Source of the DNA: Erodium maritimum | Taxonomy: Eukaryota; Streptophyta; Magnoliopsida; Geraniales; Geraniaceae | Length of the DNA: 64,000 bases | Assembly (NCBI GenBank): GCA_963921825.1 | Contig: OY997592.1 | Span: forward strand, 57,680,336 to 57,744,335 | Direction: 5' to 3' | Shown here: positions 35,751 through 46,554 of the stretch, in pieces | How the letters are laid out: each line of letters starts with the position of its first letter | Position numbering within the stretch: position 1 is the first letter of the stretch | Notes under the pieces: model-generated | What the model was told of the DNA's origin: nothing | What the model saw: the letters and a program-made list of their open reading frames with translations, nothing else | The model's database searches: none | Program-made: the position numbers and the translations under genes

Positions 35751-35758
35751 AGCAAGTA

Positions 35759-36913
35759 TCATTCGACTTTTATACTTTATGAAGTTTACACTTCGATCCT
35801 TCATGATACAACAAGTTATCAGACTTTGATGTCAACATCTGGTGAAGAATACCTGAGAGAAATCTAGAAAATTACTTTAATATTCTATTTTCCTTTTCGG
35901 ATATCATAACTTGTGATTCTGACATGACTGAGTGAAGTACTGACTCATTTGCAAATCCTACCGTTTAATCTAGACCACTTTTCTAGTTTTTCCAATCATT
36001 TTTGTGGTAGTCTATTTTTCAAACAACTATATACTTTTTCTTGATTATGATCTATATAATAGTGTACATCTAAATCTTATGTCATTTTACCCTGAAATTC
36101 ACCTAGAAATTATAAATTAGAATGGTATGAGAATGTTAAATGATAAAGGTTAGGTCTGGCTTGAAACAAAATATAAAGGATCCAATTGCTTCAATACATA
36201 TTTGATTGCCTTTGGCGCTCTGAAAATTGTATGCAATGTGCTCAGTGTTTTGGTTGATATGGGTCCATTCATGGTTGGCTTAAGCTTTAAGCGAGTTAAG
36301 CAATTGTTTACGGTCACCGATTAGAAAAGACCCCGTAAAATAAATAAGAAGTCATTTAAGTCATCGGGTGAAAAATACCCCATAAAATTAAACATATGTT
36401 AATATTTGATCAAACTTAATCAAGCGAAAAAATATTAGATTTTTAATCTTGAAATTAAAATTTAATACTAGTTCAGCCTGATTTTGATCTCTATTCAAAT
36501 TTGTTTTTCAGAAAAGCATTTTTCATCCAAATAGAATATAAATTTTCATGATGGTTGAACATTCAAACAACTCTATGGATTTTTATTTCGCAGTGAAAAA
36601 CTATCGTTAACGAAACAAAACATACAAATTCCATTTATTAATGATCAGTGAATTAAAAATAGGGATAAAAAACAATATAACACATCAAAAAAGAAGCGTG
36701 GATATTTATATATCAATACACTATAGTACTTGTTTGAGGAATGATAATCAATTTATCAACTTCATTACGGAAATGTTCAAACCAAAATAACCTGAAAAGT
36801 AAGCTATCAAAATAGGAAAAACAATATAATATTGGATATAAATATATGTTCAGAGCAAAAAGAATGCAGAACAAACATACGAGAAATCCACTAAATGTTT
36901 GATTTGATATCTC
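35759..36913. other. no gene seen
   Basis: AT-rich intergenic DNA downstream of the second hAT. No open frame of note and no paired repeats were found. Confidence 0.5.
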
Positions 36914-36929
36914 ATATTTCCCTTAATAT

Positions 36930-38894
36930 AGCTGAACTTGGTGATGGTCTTGAACAAGAGCACTGCCACCTTAATGATCTCCCAGTTACTTTCATTCCTC
37001 CTCTCCGATCCTGCGTGTTGACCAACCAATGTTTTGAATCTAGCTTTTAAGTCGTCGACATATATGCTTTGGAGCCGATGAAAGCTCTCTCCTTTCTTTC
37101 TTTTGGTAAGGAGCTGTTGGCTTTGTATGACGAGTACTGCCAAATACTCCGTAAGGAAGCTTCATCAGCAAGGCGTGGTAGGCATGCTCCAGCTCGGGGT
37201 GTGACTAAACCGAAGGCCCAGAGACCAAAAGCTTCGTCTAAGGGTCTCTCTCGCCGGACACGACATCAGCGGCAGGGAAAGGAAGTTCGTGCCTCCACTC
37301 CAATGACAACTACAACCAGGGGGGACTGTTCCATAGGATTTGAACGTTGCCGGTGTGCCGAGTGGAGAATCTGATGCCCTTGTTGTTCTGGATAGTAAGG
37401 AGGTGAAGACGGGTTCTAGAGCACGACATCGTTCGAAGTTTCGGTTGCAAAAGAATGAAGTCTTCATTTGCCACTTACCTTATGGTACTGAGAATGCTTG
37501 GGTCTGCAATGTTTTTGGTACTTATGGGGAAATCTTAAATTCCTCTGTTTTGTCCCGTCCCAATCGTAAGGGTAACTTTTTCGGCTTTGTGCGCTATCAG
37601 TCAAAGGAAGAGGCTAATCATGTTGTCACCAATCTTAAAGGGTATAAGATTAATGGTTTTAGGCTGTTTGTTGCAAATTCCCAACACCGGAAGTCTCAGC
37701 CGGCGATGATTCCTCTGAAACAGAGCATCATAAAGGTCGTGGGAGAGACCGTTCCCTTGTTGTTGAAGGGTACGGGTGGGGTGGTCGTAAGCCTCACTGG
37801 CGGGTCACCGAAGTTTTCTCGTCGGAATGTTGATCTGTCATCGGCTCAGAACGTTTCGCAATTGGTCAAGGTTCGTGACTACGAGACTCTCGGGTCTCTA
37901 ACGATTCCGAGTTCAAATGTGTGCGAGATTCCTAGGAATTCAAACTTTGAATCTCTCTTTGATCCGGTCTATAAGGGAGAGAATCGAGGAGAGACTGATC
38001 GCGATATCGTCTCTGTTATTTCTGGATTTGCATGTCGATCTCGTGAGGAAGATGACGTTGTTGGGAGGAAGGAGGCTTTTAGGCTGATTGTTAACTTAGG
38101 GCCAGATTTTGGGCTAGATTTGAGCCCATTTAATTCTGAACCGGTCATAGGTACAGAGCAAATTTCGGATGAAGTTGTTCGATCGTACGTTATTCCGTAT
38201 GGGGTGGAGCCGGTTGGGCTTGGTTTGAGCCCAATCCAGTTCATTCCAATGTATGTTAATATGGGCATTACAAACCCATGTCCATCAAATTCTGGTTTGG
38301 GTACCAAAGTCATCGGGCCTATTTCGTCCGCTCCTTTGGATCGTTTTCAGGGTGATGACCAATCAAAGAGTCAGCCCCAATCGATGGCTTTGAGCGAGCC
38401 ATCCGGAAGTCAACAGTGTAGTCCGTGAAAGGAGGTTCTCCTTCAACCTCCGAAGAACAAAGGTCGTCATTCGAAGCAACCTTCTAGAGCTTAGAATCGT
38501 CGGAGTCGGCCTCCTAAGTTCTTAGGGATTACTACACTATTCAAACCAAACTAGCCCATTCTTTGAGTCGGGAGAGAGTTGTAAACCATGTGGACATTGA
38601 TAAGCAGGTCTTGCAGACTCAAGCTGCTCATCACAGATATCGCTCAAGCTGCTTACATACACAAGCTGATCAGTTAGCACATGCAGTTAAAGCTTTTGAC
38701 GATCCGACCTTGACTTCGGAAGGTGAAGAGTGGGTCACTAATAGTTGATTTAGTATCTCATTCTGGTTGTTTTTTTTTCGGGGATTGTTCCCGCAGCTCC
38801 CTTTGAGAGCTCTTTTGTAATGGTTTCTTTTGGTTAGATTCTTCTTCAATCTGATTTTTTTCTAAATAAATTTTTTAGAGCATGTCCAAAAAAA
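36930..38894 (+). mobile_element. ORF1-only LINE-type retroposon, copy 2
   Basis: The 1.97-kb unit has an RRM ORF1 (37078-38430), a short degenerate tail with AAATAAATTTTTTAGAGC, and a poly-A ending at 38894. A perfect 16-bp duplication ATATTTCCCTTAATAT flanks it (36914-36929 and 38895-38910). No ORF2 remains are present. The N-terminus (SFLSFGKELLALYDEY) and the C-terminal SP-K block parallel copy 1, so the two are members of one family inserted independently. Confidence 0.82.
37078..38430 (+). pseudogene. RRM protein (LINE ORF1-like) of ORF1-only retroposon copy 2
   Basis: The ATG at 37078 starts MKALSFLSFGKELLALYDEY with a basic region. The frame shifts near 37335 and continues to a stop at 38426-38428. 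The RRM at about 37450-37680 has RNP2 VFICHLPYG and RNP1 GNFFGFVRY. After the stop the same frame reads KEVLLQPPKNKG then basic residues, corresponding to the SPWKDALSKPSKG and AT-hook region of copy 1, so the stop looks like TGG changed to TGA. A putative RNA-binding particle protein, now inactive. Confidence 0.78.
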
Positions 38895-38910
38895 ATATTT
38901 CCCTTAATAT

Positions 38911-40312
38911 TTTATAAATCAATTTCTAAGTCATCCAAATAATGAAACCTATGCATCTAAACATGAATATTAAAGAATATCAATATTCTCTTATCTAAAA
39001 GGAAACAAAACATGTATATATTAACAACCAGTGCTAGAATGTCTGATTTTTGTACTAATATGTGTAGTAAAAAAAGATCACTATCGAAAAATAATCCATG
39101 GAGTTCATGGAATAAAAGTGTGATTCTCATCGTGTTTGACAATATTGAAAACCGGGGTTATTAATATACACTAAAATTGTCTAGAAAAAATTGAAGTATG
39201 GAAATTTCTAGAAGTTGATGATAATAGCTAGCCATACACGATGTCGCATATAAGCTAACATAATTTGGTGTAACTGTCTAGAATTATTTTGAACATATCA
39301 TATTTTAACTTGACATGAATGTATCTTGTCCATAGATAAATGTGAATCCTTAAATTTTTAGATTTTTTTATAGAATTATAGATGATACATCTTATCCATG
39401 GAAGTTGTCTTGTTAGAAATTAATCTTCATCATTCATTTTAGATTTTGAGTGTTATAAATAAATTTTCAAGATCATTTGTTCAATATCATCTAGTATAAT
39501 ATTTCTATACGAACGTGTTTACTTATTTTTTAGTATATTCTTTTATAAAGAAAAAATACATCAATCAATTCTCGCTTTAGGCCCCAGTAACCATTGGGCC
39601 GGTCCTGGGTCCATTTGGATTTGTAGAGCACGTTTTATTGAAAAAGTACTTCATTGAACACTTGAAGCAGGTCCATGTCCTCATTCAACTTGTCTTTTGG
39701 ATCATCTTGTAGGTTTCTTGACAATAACTGTTTTGGATCTCTAGAAAATTTGAAGCCTTGCCGTTGACTGGGGATATGTTTGGAACATGCCATTGCGTGC
39801 GTATATATCTATGTATATTATATGTATAGACTGCAGAGCAGTTTTGACTATATATATATATTATATTGTCGTCAACTTTATAGTATTAAAATACAGTAAT
39901 TGCATTAGACTGAAACCTCGTACTATTACTTTGAAGTCCAAAATGATTGATGTTATTATGTTGTTTGTTCTCTTTAAATGTGTTTTCATGACATGGTCGA
40001 ATACTCAACCCAGCTCGTGAGAAATGGAATAACCAGTTCTCTGCATGGTCTCATCTCACGATTTGAACGGGTTTGACCTCGAGATGTCTGATTTTCCTCA
40101 AATTTTTATGGTTGAAGGTGGTGTTTGGTTGGGGTGTGGTTCTGAGTCTATTGTCTTTGAATTTTAAAAGGTAATTGCAAAAGCATTATCATGAGGTATT
40201 TATTTATTTTTTGAAAAATATAGTCCTCTTCTTGGAAGGTTCGTTATACTACAAGCAAGCATACTTGCAAAAATTATCAGGAGTTATGTTAGTCTGATCA
40301 CATCACAGCATG
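38911..40312. other. no gene seen
   Basis: AT-rich sequence with TATA-type simple stretches near 39800-39870. No coherent exons or paired repeat ends were found. Confidence 0.5.
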
Positions 40313-42649
40313 CCCTACCAGCGAGGAGGTCAAAACCGACCGAATCATTACCTCCCGTCCTACCAGCAGAGAAGTTTCCCGTCCCATGATAGTATTCCTA
40401 TTTCTCCCGACCATGTTCGGGACACCCATGTACATCGATGCCTCTGCGGTTTCGGCTATATTGAGAAGTTGGCTGCATTGTTGTTTAACGGACGGTAAGG
40501 TGTTCTTGCTGAACATAACCAACGACTTCTACAGATTAAGTACATGTCCCGAGAGGGTCCTAAACAGACCGAGGGTGTCTCTGACCATCTAAGCGTCCTT
40601 AGGGGTTGCCCGACAAAAGATATAATATTCGTCTACGAAGAACATAAGCGAAATCTCTTGCGCTCCTCTGGCGACACTAACGCCCCGCAGTCGTCCTTTG
40701 GTCTGGGCCTGGCGCAGAAGGAAAGAGAGCCCTTTCATAAAAAGTAGAAAGAGGTAGGGTGAGAGTGGATCGCCCTGTCTTAACCCCCGTGTCGGCGTCA
40801 GTTGTGGCGTCTCCCTTCCCCCGGACGATACAATGTAGTGGACAGATTTCAAACAGCACACCACTAGTGCTATCCACTCCTCTGAGAACCCCAGCCGAGC
40901 CACAATCTGAAGTAAGGAATCCCACTCGACCCGGTCATACGCTTTGCTCATGTCAATTTTGAGCGTCATATAGCCTACGCACCCTACCGCTTATGTTGGA
41001 GGAAATGGATGAACTCGAATGAGATGACAGAGTGGAGAAGGGGTCGCAGACGGTTGACCAAGACCTTAGATAAGATTATGAAAATCACGTTACACAGGGC
41101 AATCAGCCGCAGATCAGTGATTTGTACGGATCAAGCTTCTTCTATATTAATACGATGGAGGTGTCGTTCAGAACGGGGTCAAAATACTGTGAAGCCAGCA
41201 CCTCAATTATAAACCGGACCACTTCGTCCTTACAATCGGCCAATGGTGTTGATAAAATTGGGGATTAAGACCATCCGGAACCGGTAAGTTATCAGGCCCC
41301 ATCTGAAACACCGCTTGCCGGACCTCCGTCACCGAACAAGGGGATAGAAGTACCCAATTCTGCGTCGGGATGATACATTGGTGCATGGCTATGGGAAAAT
41401 CTCGAAGGTCTGGCAAGCTCGTCGTGAATAATGCACTAAAGTATTCCACAATCATTTCCCTCATATCCGTATCCCATGTGACCAAGTCCCCTTGTTCCGT
41501 CTTCAGGGTCAAGACTGCATTGATACGTCGTCTATACGAACAGGCTGCCTGAAAAAAATTCGTGTTTCGATCCCCCTCGGCTAACCAATGTTGTTTCGCA
41601 CGTTGACGCCTCCTAATCCCCCAGCACATGTTCATATTGAATCTGGATAGCCTCTCGCAAATGTACTCCTGCCTTATCCGTCCTACCATTCAGATTTGCG
41701 ATGCGCCACTGACACCGCTTTATATGGTTGAGATTACGACGGAAGTGCCCTCGGCCCTACTCAAACAGGGATTCACCCACCGTGTTGATGACCTCTCCAA
41801 TAGGCCTCACTAGCCGCTTATCCCAATAAGACTGAATGAGACGACCACATTCTTGGTCGCTAATCCATTGGGAGTGGAAGCGGAACTTCGGGGGACCACG
41901 ATGGCCCAGGTGTCGGGCCAGGGACAGAAAAATCGGCCAGTGGTCCGAAGTTGTCACCCCTGTATTAGGAAGTCCAGGTCATGCAGAGAAGAGAAAAGGG
42001 CACCTTATACCAGTGCCCTATCCAACCGAGATTGTATTCGTGCATCATGCATTCGGCCCCTAAACCATGTAAACGGGTGGGAATTCATTGGGACATCTAC
42101 CAGGCGGAGGTCGTGCACCAACGAGCCAAAGTCGTCCATAAGACTAAGAGGGTACGATCCTACCCCCGTAGTCTCATCTGCATCCAGAATACCATTGAAG
42201 TCTCCTATAAGGATCCAGTTGGGCCTTGTGGGGGTGTGGAGACACCAGATCATTTCCCAGGTCCGGTGTCTCCTATCCCGCTGGGGTTCCGCATAAATTC
42301 CTCTTAGCCTTAGTCCATCATGGCCCGACACTGCGACTTTAACGTCAATATACCGGTCGGAGGAGGCCCTAAATGTCACCCCTACACCCGACACCTAGAA
42401 TATCGCCAAACCTCTTTGGCTTGCCACTGTCTCCGACCCTCCATCATAGGGGACACAAATATGGTCCTGAAAACCCAACAATCTTGATAGCAAGGCACAA
42501 TTCTGGGTATCCAACAACGATTCCGAAAGGAACAAGAGATGGGGCCGATGAGCACTAAGCAATTGCTTAAGTTGCTGCTTATGCAGCCCCGAACCCATCC
42601 CCCGAAAATTCCAAGCGAGAACCCGCAGATCCGGCTTCGATCGTGATAA
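40313..42649 (-). pseudogene. LINE ORF2 remnant: endonuclease and reverse transcriptase
   Basis: Endonuclease pieces include LAWNFRGMGSGLHKQQ, LLFLSES, LIGDFNGILDADE, QSRLDRALV and SDHWPIFLSL. Reverse transcriptase pieces include PVPDGLNPQFYQHHW, KIDMSKAYDRVEWDSL, TRGLRQGDPLSPYLFL and FVDEYYIFC. The last should be F-A-D-D in an active enzyme; the second catalytic Asp is Glu here. Frames change several times and stops are present. The sequence ends at 40313 without the zf-RVT region. Confidence 0.85.
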
Positions 42650-42661
42650 CGAGGTGCCCAG

Positions 42662-43104
42662 TTATTTGGGTTTGGTCCATGGTGTTCAGATGGTGGTCTA
42701 TTATTTGGGTTACGCCCCCTGATTGTGTTTCATCTTTGTCGGCCTGGAGGGGATTAGGCAGAAGGCGTTGGTGGAAGTCTTGGGTTAAGGTTGCTTACCT
42801 TTGCCTTTGGCATATGTGGCTACAACGAAATGCAGCAGTTTTCAGACAGCAATTGGAGCCCGTGAATGTTGTTATTTCCAAGATCCATCTTCATAGTTTC
42901 AGCATTTGTAAGATGGCAGGAGACTTGTTGGAGGAGTCCATTCTTACTACATGGTTGGTCACTCCTCGTGCTTGTTTGGTCTCTTGATTGTGGTTTTTTG
43001 GGTTGTTTCTTGTCTTAGAAGAAGGTTATTTTTGGAAATTTTTTCCTTTCAGCTTTGTAATATGTAATTCCAAAGCTATGAATAAAACCATCATTTATAA
43101 AAAA
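42662..43104 (+). mobile_element. 5'-truncated LINE tail inserted in the minus-strand LINE
   Basis: This 443-bp insert runs opposite to its host. It encodes a LINE C-terminal region (WWKSWVKVAYLCLWHMWLQR) and ends with AATAAAACCATCATTTATAAAA. It is flanked by the direct repeat AACGAGGTGCCCAG (42648-42661 and 43105-43118). Removing it and one repeat rejoins the host LINE frame exactly, confirming the ends. Confidence 0.88.
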
Positions 43105-43118
43105 AACGAGGTGCCCAG

Positions 43119-43890
43119 ACCCGGATCGCAATTGCGCTGAGGAGAATGCGCAGATGGAGGCGACGGGGAGGAAGACTCCGGGGATGGAAGAGTGTTCCTA
43201 GGCGGTGACCATCCTTGTGATCCAATCACATCCAGTCCCACAATTGCGGCATGTACATGGTAGCCAATTTCCTGAGACGTTGGCATGGGTTGGGTCGGGG
43301 GTCCTGTTACCGACGACTCCACACTGTTCCCCAATGAATTGGGATTACTTGGAGCTTACCAAGCCCGTCTGGAGGAGTGGGATCGACGAAGGGAACCCGA
43401 GGCAAGAGTCCGGGACCCAATATCTCCCAATCCGGGTGCCGGTATAATAACCCAATATCTCCCAATCCGGGTGCCGGTATAATAACCCAATATCTCCCAA
43501 TCCGGGTGCCAGTATAACCGGTGAGGAGAGAATATGGGGGAGACGGCCAGCAATCGGGGCCGAGTTCCCAATAGCCAGGGGGTGAAGGCAGGTCTGGTGT
43601 CAGCGGCGATGTCCCACCCCCCACAGAGTGAGGGTTCCGAGGGGACTACGTCTGCCCGGGAGGTTGCAGACGACGACGACTTGAAAAGGAGGTATGAGAC
43701 CTAATCTCGTCCAATCCACAGGCCGGGGAAGTGAACAAGGGGAGGGTCGAGGTCGGGCGATCCGAGGGAGAGGGGGCCACACCGGACCGTTGCCGAGAGG
43801 AAAGGTGTTGATGCCGACAGCGCCGCGTAGAAACCCTAGCAGAGTCCATAGGGACGAGAAACTCTTTAGCAAGCCTTTTGTTAGTTGGTA
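43119..43890 (-). pseudogene. upstream coding region of the minus-strand LINE
   Basis: The open frame at 43334-43119 (MGNSVESSVTGPPTQPMPTS and a Pro/Ser-rich stretch ending NCDPGLGTS) runs in phase into the endonuclease start once the nested insert is removed. Further upstream are open stretches in other frames, broken by a 35-bp tandem repeat. It probably represents the linker between ORF1 and ORF2 or the N-terminal extension of ORF2. No RRM or zinc knuckle is visible. Confidence 0.55.
43415..43517. repeat. 35-bp tandem repeat, three copies
   Basis: Units start at 43415, 43450 and 43485 and contain CAATATCTCCCAATCCGGGT. They are nearly identical, so the amplification is recent relative to the decay of the LINE. 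A 35-bp unit shifts the reading frame at each copy. Confidence 0.92.
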
Positions 43891-44346
43891 GATGACGTTA
43901 GGATTGCTTTTTTTTTTTTGTTGTTGTTATTTTTCTATTATTAATTAAAAAAAGATAGTTAGGAAAGGTTAGCCTGTATGGTCTATCGGGAAGGAAGATT
44001 TTTTTTCTTATGAAATCTTCGGGTAGGAAGTTGATTGCTTTATAAATCTTGCTGATACATATAGTAATGAAGAAATATTCCAACAATAGATCAATAACAT
44101 TAATTCTGGTATTTGACCAATCAACATCGTGTCCAACCTTCTTTCTTTCTATGTTATATTTCAGATTGATTCATTTAATCTGATACATAATAAGATATTA
44201 GTCTCAATAATATCAATGTATCAAGATTTTATTGCACATCTAAAATGAAGTAATAAATATACGTTACAAAAATAGAAAACGTAATTTGTGCATCTAAATG
44301 CATGCACGTGATTTAATTAATGCCGATGAAAGGAAAATAAATTCAA
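43891..44346. other. no gene seen; upstream region of the S1/SPH gene
   Basis: AT-rich sequence with a T-run at 43909-43920. It presumably contains the promoter of the gene at 44399. Confidence 0.5.
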
Positions 44347-44353
44347 TATAAAA
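44347..44353 (+). promoter_or_regulatory. TATA box of the S1/SPH gene
   Basis: TATAAAA lies 46 bp upstream of the ATG at 44399, a spacing that allows a short leader. Confidence 0.55.
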
Positions 44354-44398
44354 GGAAATAGGATGAAATGAAAATTGCATAATATATAATTAGCAAAG

Positions 44399-44821
44399 AT
44401 GAAGAGAGTAATGGTGTTTATGTTGCTCATGGTTGTGAGTGAGACAAGATCTGTGAGAATGTTGGGTGACGAGACACAGACGCTGGTGATTGCGAGAAAT
44501 GATTTTGCAGAGAAGGATCTGATCCTTGGTGTTCATTGTAGAACCGACAACGAAGACCTTAATATTAGATATCTTCACCAACATGACTACTTGAATTTTA
44601 TTGCCAAAAATGCAACTTTGATCACAACTCGATATGCTTGCATGTTCACGTGGAATGCTGAGGTTCGTTACTTTGCTCTTTTCGATTCAGTTAGGGACTC
44701 TGATGCGGTGGCGACAGGATTGTCGTGGAGAATTACCAAGGAGAGGCAGTGTCGGTACAATACCGTTACTCGTTTGTTTGATATTTGCTTTAAATGGGAC
44801 CTAAACAACTTTACCCATTAG
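44399..44821 (+). CDS. S1/SPH self-incompatibility-like secreted protein, intact
   Basis: This single-exon gene of 140 codons starts with a hydrophobic signal peptide (MKRVMVFMLLMVVSETRS). The mature part follows the S1 (SPH) family: LILGVHCRTDNEDL, a central AxFTWN-type segment (YACMFTWNAEVRYFALFDSV), LSWRITKERQCRY and a final FDICFKWD. Four cysteines (VHC, YAC, RQC, DIC) are placed as in family members that form two disulfides. The length is normal for the family. The poppy S proteins act in pollen rejection; most plant homologues are small secreted proteins of unknown or tissue-specific function. The gene stands alone between transposon debris, and no sequence lesion is visible. Confidence 0.9.
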   Translation: MKRVMVFMLLMVVSETRSVRMLGDETQTLVIARNDFAEKDLILGVHCRTDNEDLNIRYLHQHDYLNFIAKNATLITTRYACMFTWNAEVRYFALFDSVRDSDAVATGLSWRITKERQCRYNTVTRLFDICFKWDLNNFTH

Positions 44822-45184
44822 CATGCATTGATGTAATGATCTTTGTTCGTCTTCGTTTCTTTCGATTGAGGACCCTTTTTGTTGCATTGAATCACTTGCT
44901 TGAATAAGACTTAGGGTGACATTATTATGTACACTGTATTTTTAGCAGCTTCCACGGTCTGTTTATTTTCATTCATGTGTTGGAAAAATTGTTCTCTCTC
45001 GCTAAATGAATCTGAAATCAACTAGAAACTAAAACTTATGGTTGAAAATTTATATATTATAAGAGCCCAATTTAAGAGCATATATGTATAGAATAATGGG
45101 AAAGAAATTAATAGTTTTGAAGATAATCGGATTTGAACTTGGGTGGAGACGGAATCAACTTGATAGTCGAATGCACAATTGTGA
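44822..45184. other. no gene seen; 3' flank of the S1/SPH gene
   Basis: AT-rich sequence between the stop codon and the next MITE. No paired repeats or frames. Confidence 0.5.
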
Positions 45185-45193
45185 TTTTATATT

Positions 45194-45675
45194 GGGGTTA
45201 CTCCATGTCCTAACGCCGTACTACACTTAATTGTCAAATCCGCACCCAAACTTTGGAAAATTATCAAATAGTAACAAATTTCAAAACTGAATTATTAAAA
45301 ACCAACAAGTAATGTTTAAATTAACCGTTTCCGTGAACAGTGACTCACGTGCGTCTCACGTGACTCATTTTATAATGGATCTTGAGCGAGCTGAGGTCGC
45401 GAAGAGATGAAGTTCGAAGCTCGGACACAAAGAGATGAAGTTCGAAGAGCTGAGATGAGGTCACGAAGAGATGAAGTTCGGCCAAGTTAACGCCCGAAGG
45501 AAGAACATATTTGAGGGCAAACTCAACTTTTCACTTGGCCAAGTTAATGTCCGTTTAAAATTAGAAACATTTTGTGTACAAAGATGTTTGACCGTTACTA
45601 CATGGCAATTTCAGTTTTATAGGGTTAGGATTTAACAATTTCTGAAAGTTGAGCGTTAGGATGTGGAGTAACCCC
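45194..45675. mobile_element. MULE-type MITE, second copy of the 9782 family
   Basis: A 482-bp element with ends GGGGTTACTCCATGTCC and GGATGTGGAGTAACCCC, flanked by a perfect 9-bp duplication TTTTATATT (45185-45193 and 45676-45684). It is homologous in inverted orientation to 9782-10247. The interior has repeated GAAGAGATGAAGTTCG units (three within about 110 bp) and GTCTCACGTGACTCATTTTA. Confidence 0.93.
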
Positions 45676-45684
45676 TTTTATATT

Positions 45685-46551
45685 TCAATACATGTCCTCG
45701 TGGATAATTAAGTTTACGACTTTGGATGTGAACTATATAGAAGGAGAGATGGACACATTGAGAGAAACATATATAAGTTTTAAGGGTAAGACCTAAGGAC
45801 ATGTATAACATTTAGATCTTTTTAGAGGTTACGGGTTTTAAAGATGAAGTCTTTTCCACTATGTCATAGAAAAACAAGATGAGGATTTGATCAGTGTTAT
45901 CTCCGTCCTGGAAGAGTACGATTAAATTAGTATTAAGACCGCTACAACAATTGTCATCTACAAAACCTATTATCTCTCTTCATAAAACTGTCGTCAATAC
46001 AGTAAATTTTCATCTTCTTCTCCTCACCGGCGGTGTCATGGCCTCCAGCCATCAACGTCGTTGGTGTTGACCTCTCTATACTTCCTCCTTCTTCTCCCCT
46101 TTTCTTTCCCCTCCCTCGCGCTTATTCAGGCTCAGATCTAACCTTCTTCTTCGTTCTTCTCTGCTCGGAATCTCGTTCTTCTCTGCTCGGAATCTCGTTC
46201 TTCTATGCTCGGACTCGGAAACATCTCCCTGAGATTGCTATGTTGCTCTGGGAAGTGTATGCTTGGTGGTCCTGGTCGAGTCCGGTTCGGAAGCTCTGTT
46301 CAACCATGAAGCTTTGTATCTTCTTCTACTATGGTTTTGCTCGACTTCAGGAAACGTGGGGTGGCTTGCTGGAAGCCCATTTCTCCTCTCTTTGGAGCAT
46401 GACCTCTCGATAGAGTCGAAGTCCAGCCGACCTGTTACAGTGTCCTTTGCTCTTGTAAATTCTCTGTTGACATTGCCGGAGACTTGAAGTGCTCCGGTGA
46501 CATGGTTGTGAAGTAACTCATGGGCTCGAGGCAAAGAATGAACACGATGGT
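45685..46551. other. no gene seen
   Basis: AT-rich at first, then CT-rich from 46020. Open frames on the plus strand near 46033-46413 begin in a CT-rich leader-like stretch and resemble no known protein. They may be the decayed 5' part of a retroposon. Confidence 0.45.
46149..46214. repeat. 22-bp tandem repeat, three copies
   Basis: TCGTTCTTCTCTGCTCGGAA is repeated three times with a 22-bp period; the third copy has one change. Confidence 0.85.
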
Positions 46552-46554
46552 TTA

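Larger units (their letters stand above)
40313..43890 (-). mobile_element. minus-strand L1-type LINE, 3' end missing, interrupted
   Basis: On the minus strand it reads: a proline- and glycine-rich upstream region (43890-43119), endonuclease (42650 to about 41850), then reverse transcriptase down to 40313. It stops abruptly within the region after the catalytic core (GREVMIRSVLTSSLVGHAVM), with no 3' UTR or poly-A. It is therefore truncated at its 3' end by rearrangement rather than by target-primed insertion. It is GC-richer than its surroundings and belongs to a different LINE family from the one at 18358. A separate LINE tail is inserted at 42662-43104. Confidence 0.82.

Noticed and set aside
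46033..46413. 126-codon plus-strand frame
   Set aside because: CT-rich, includes a 22-bp tandem repeat, and resembles no protein. It is not supported as a gene.
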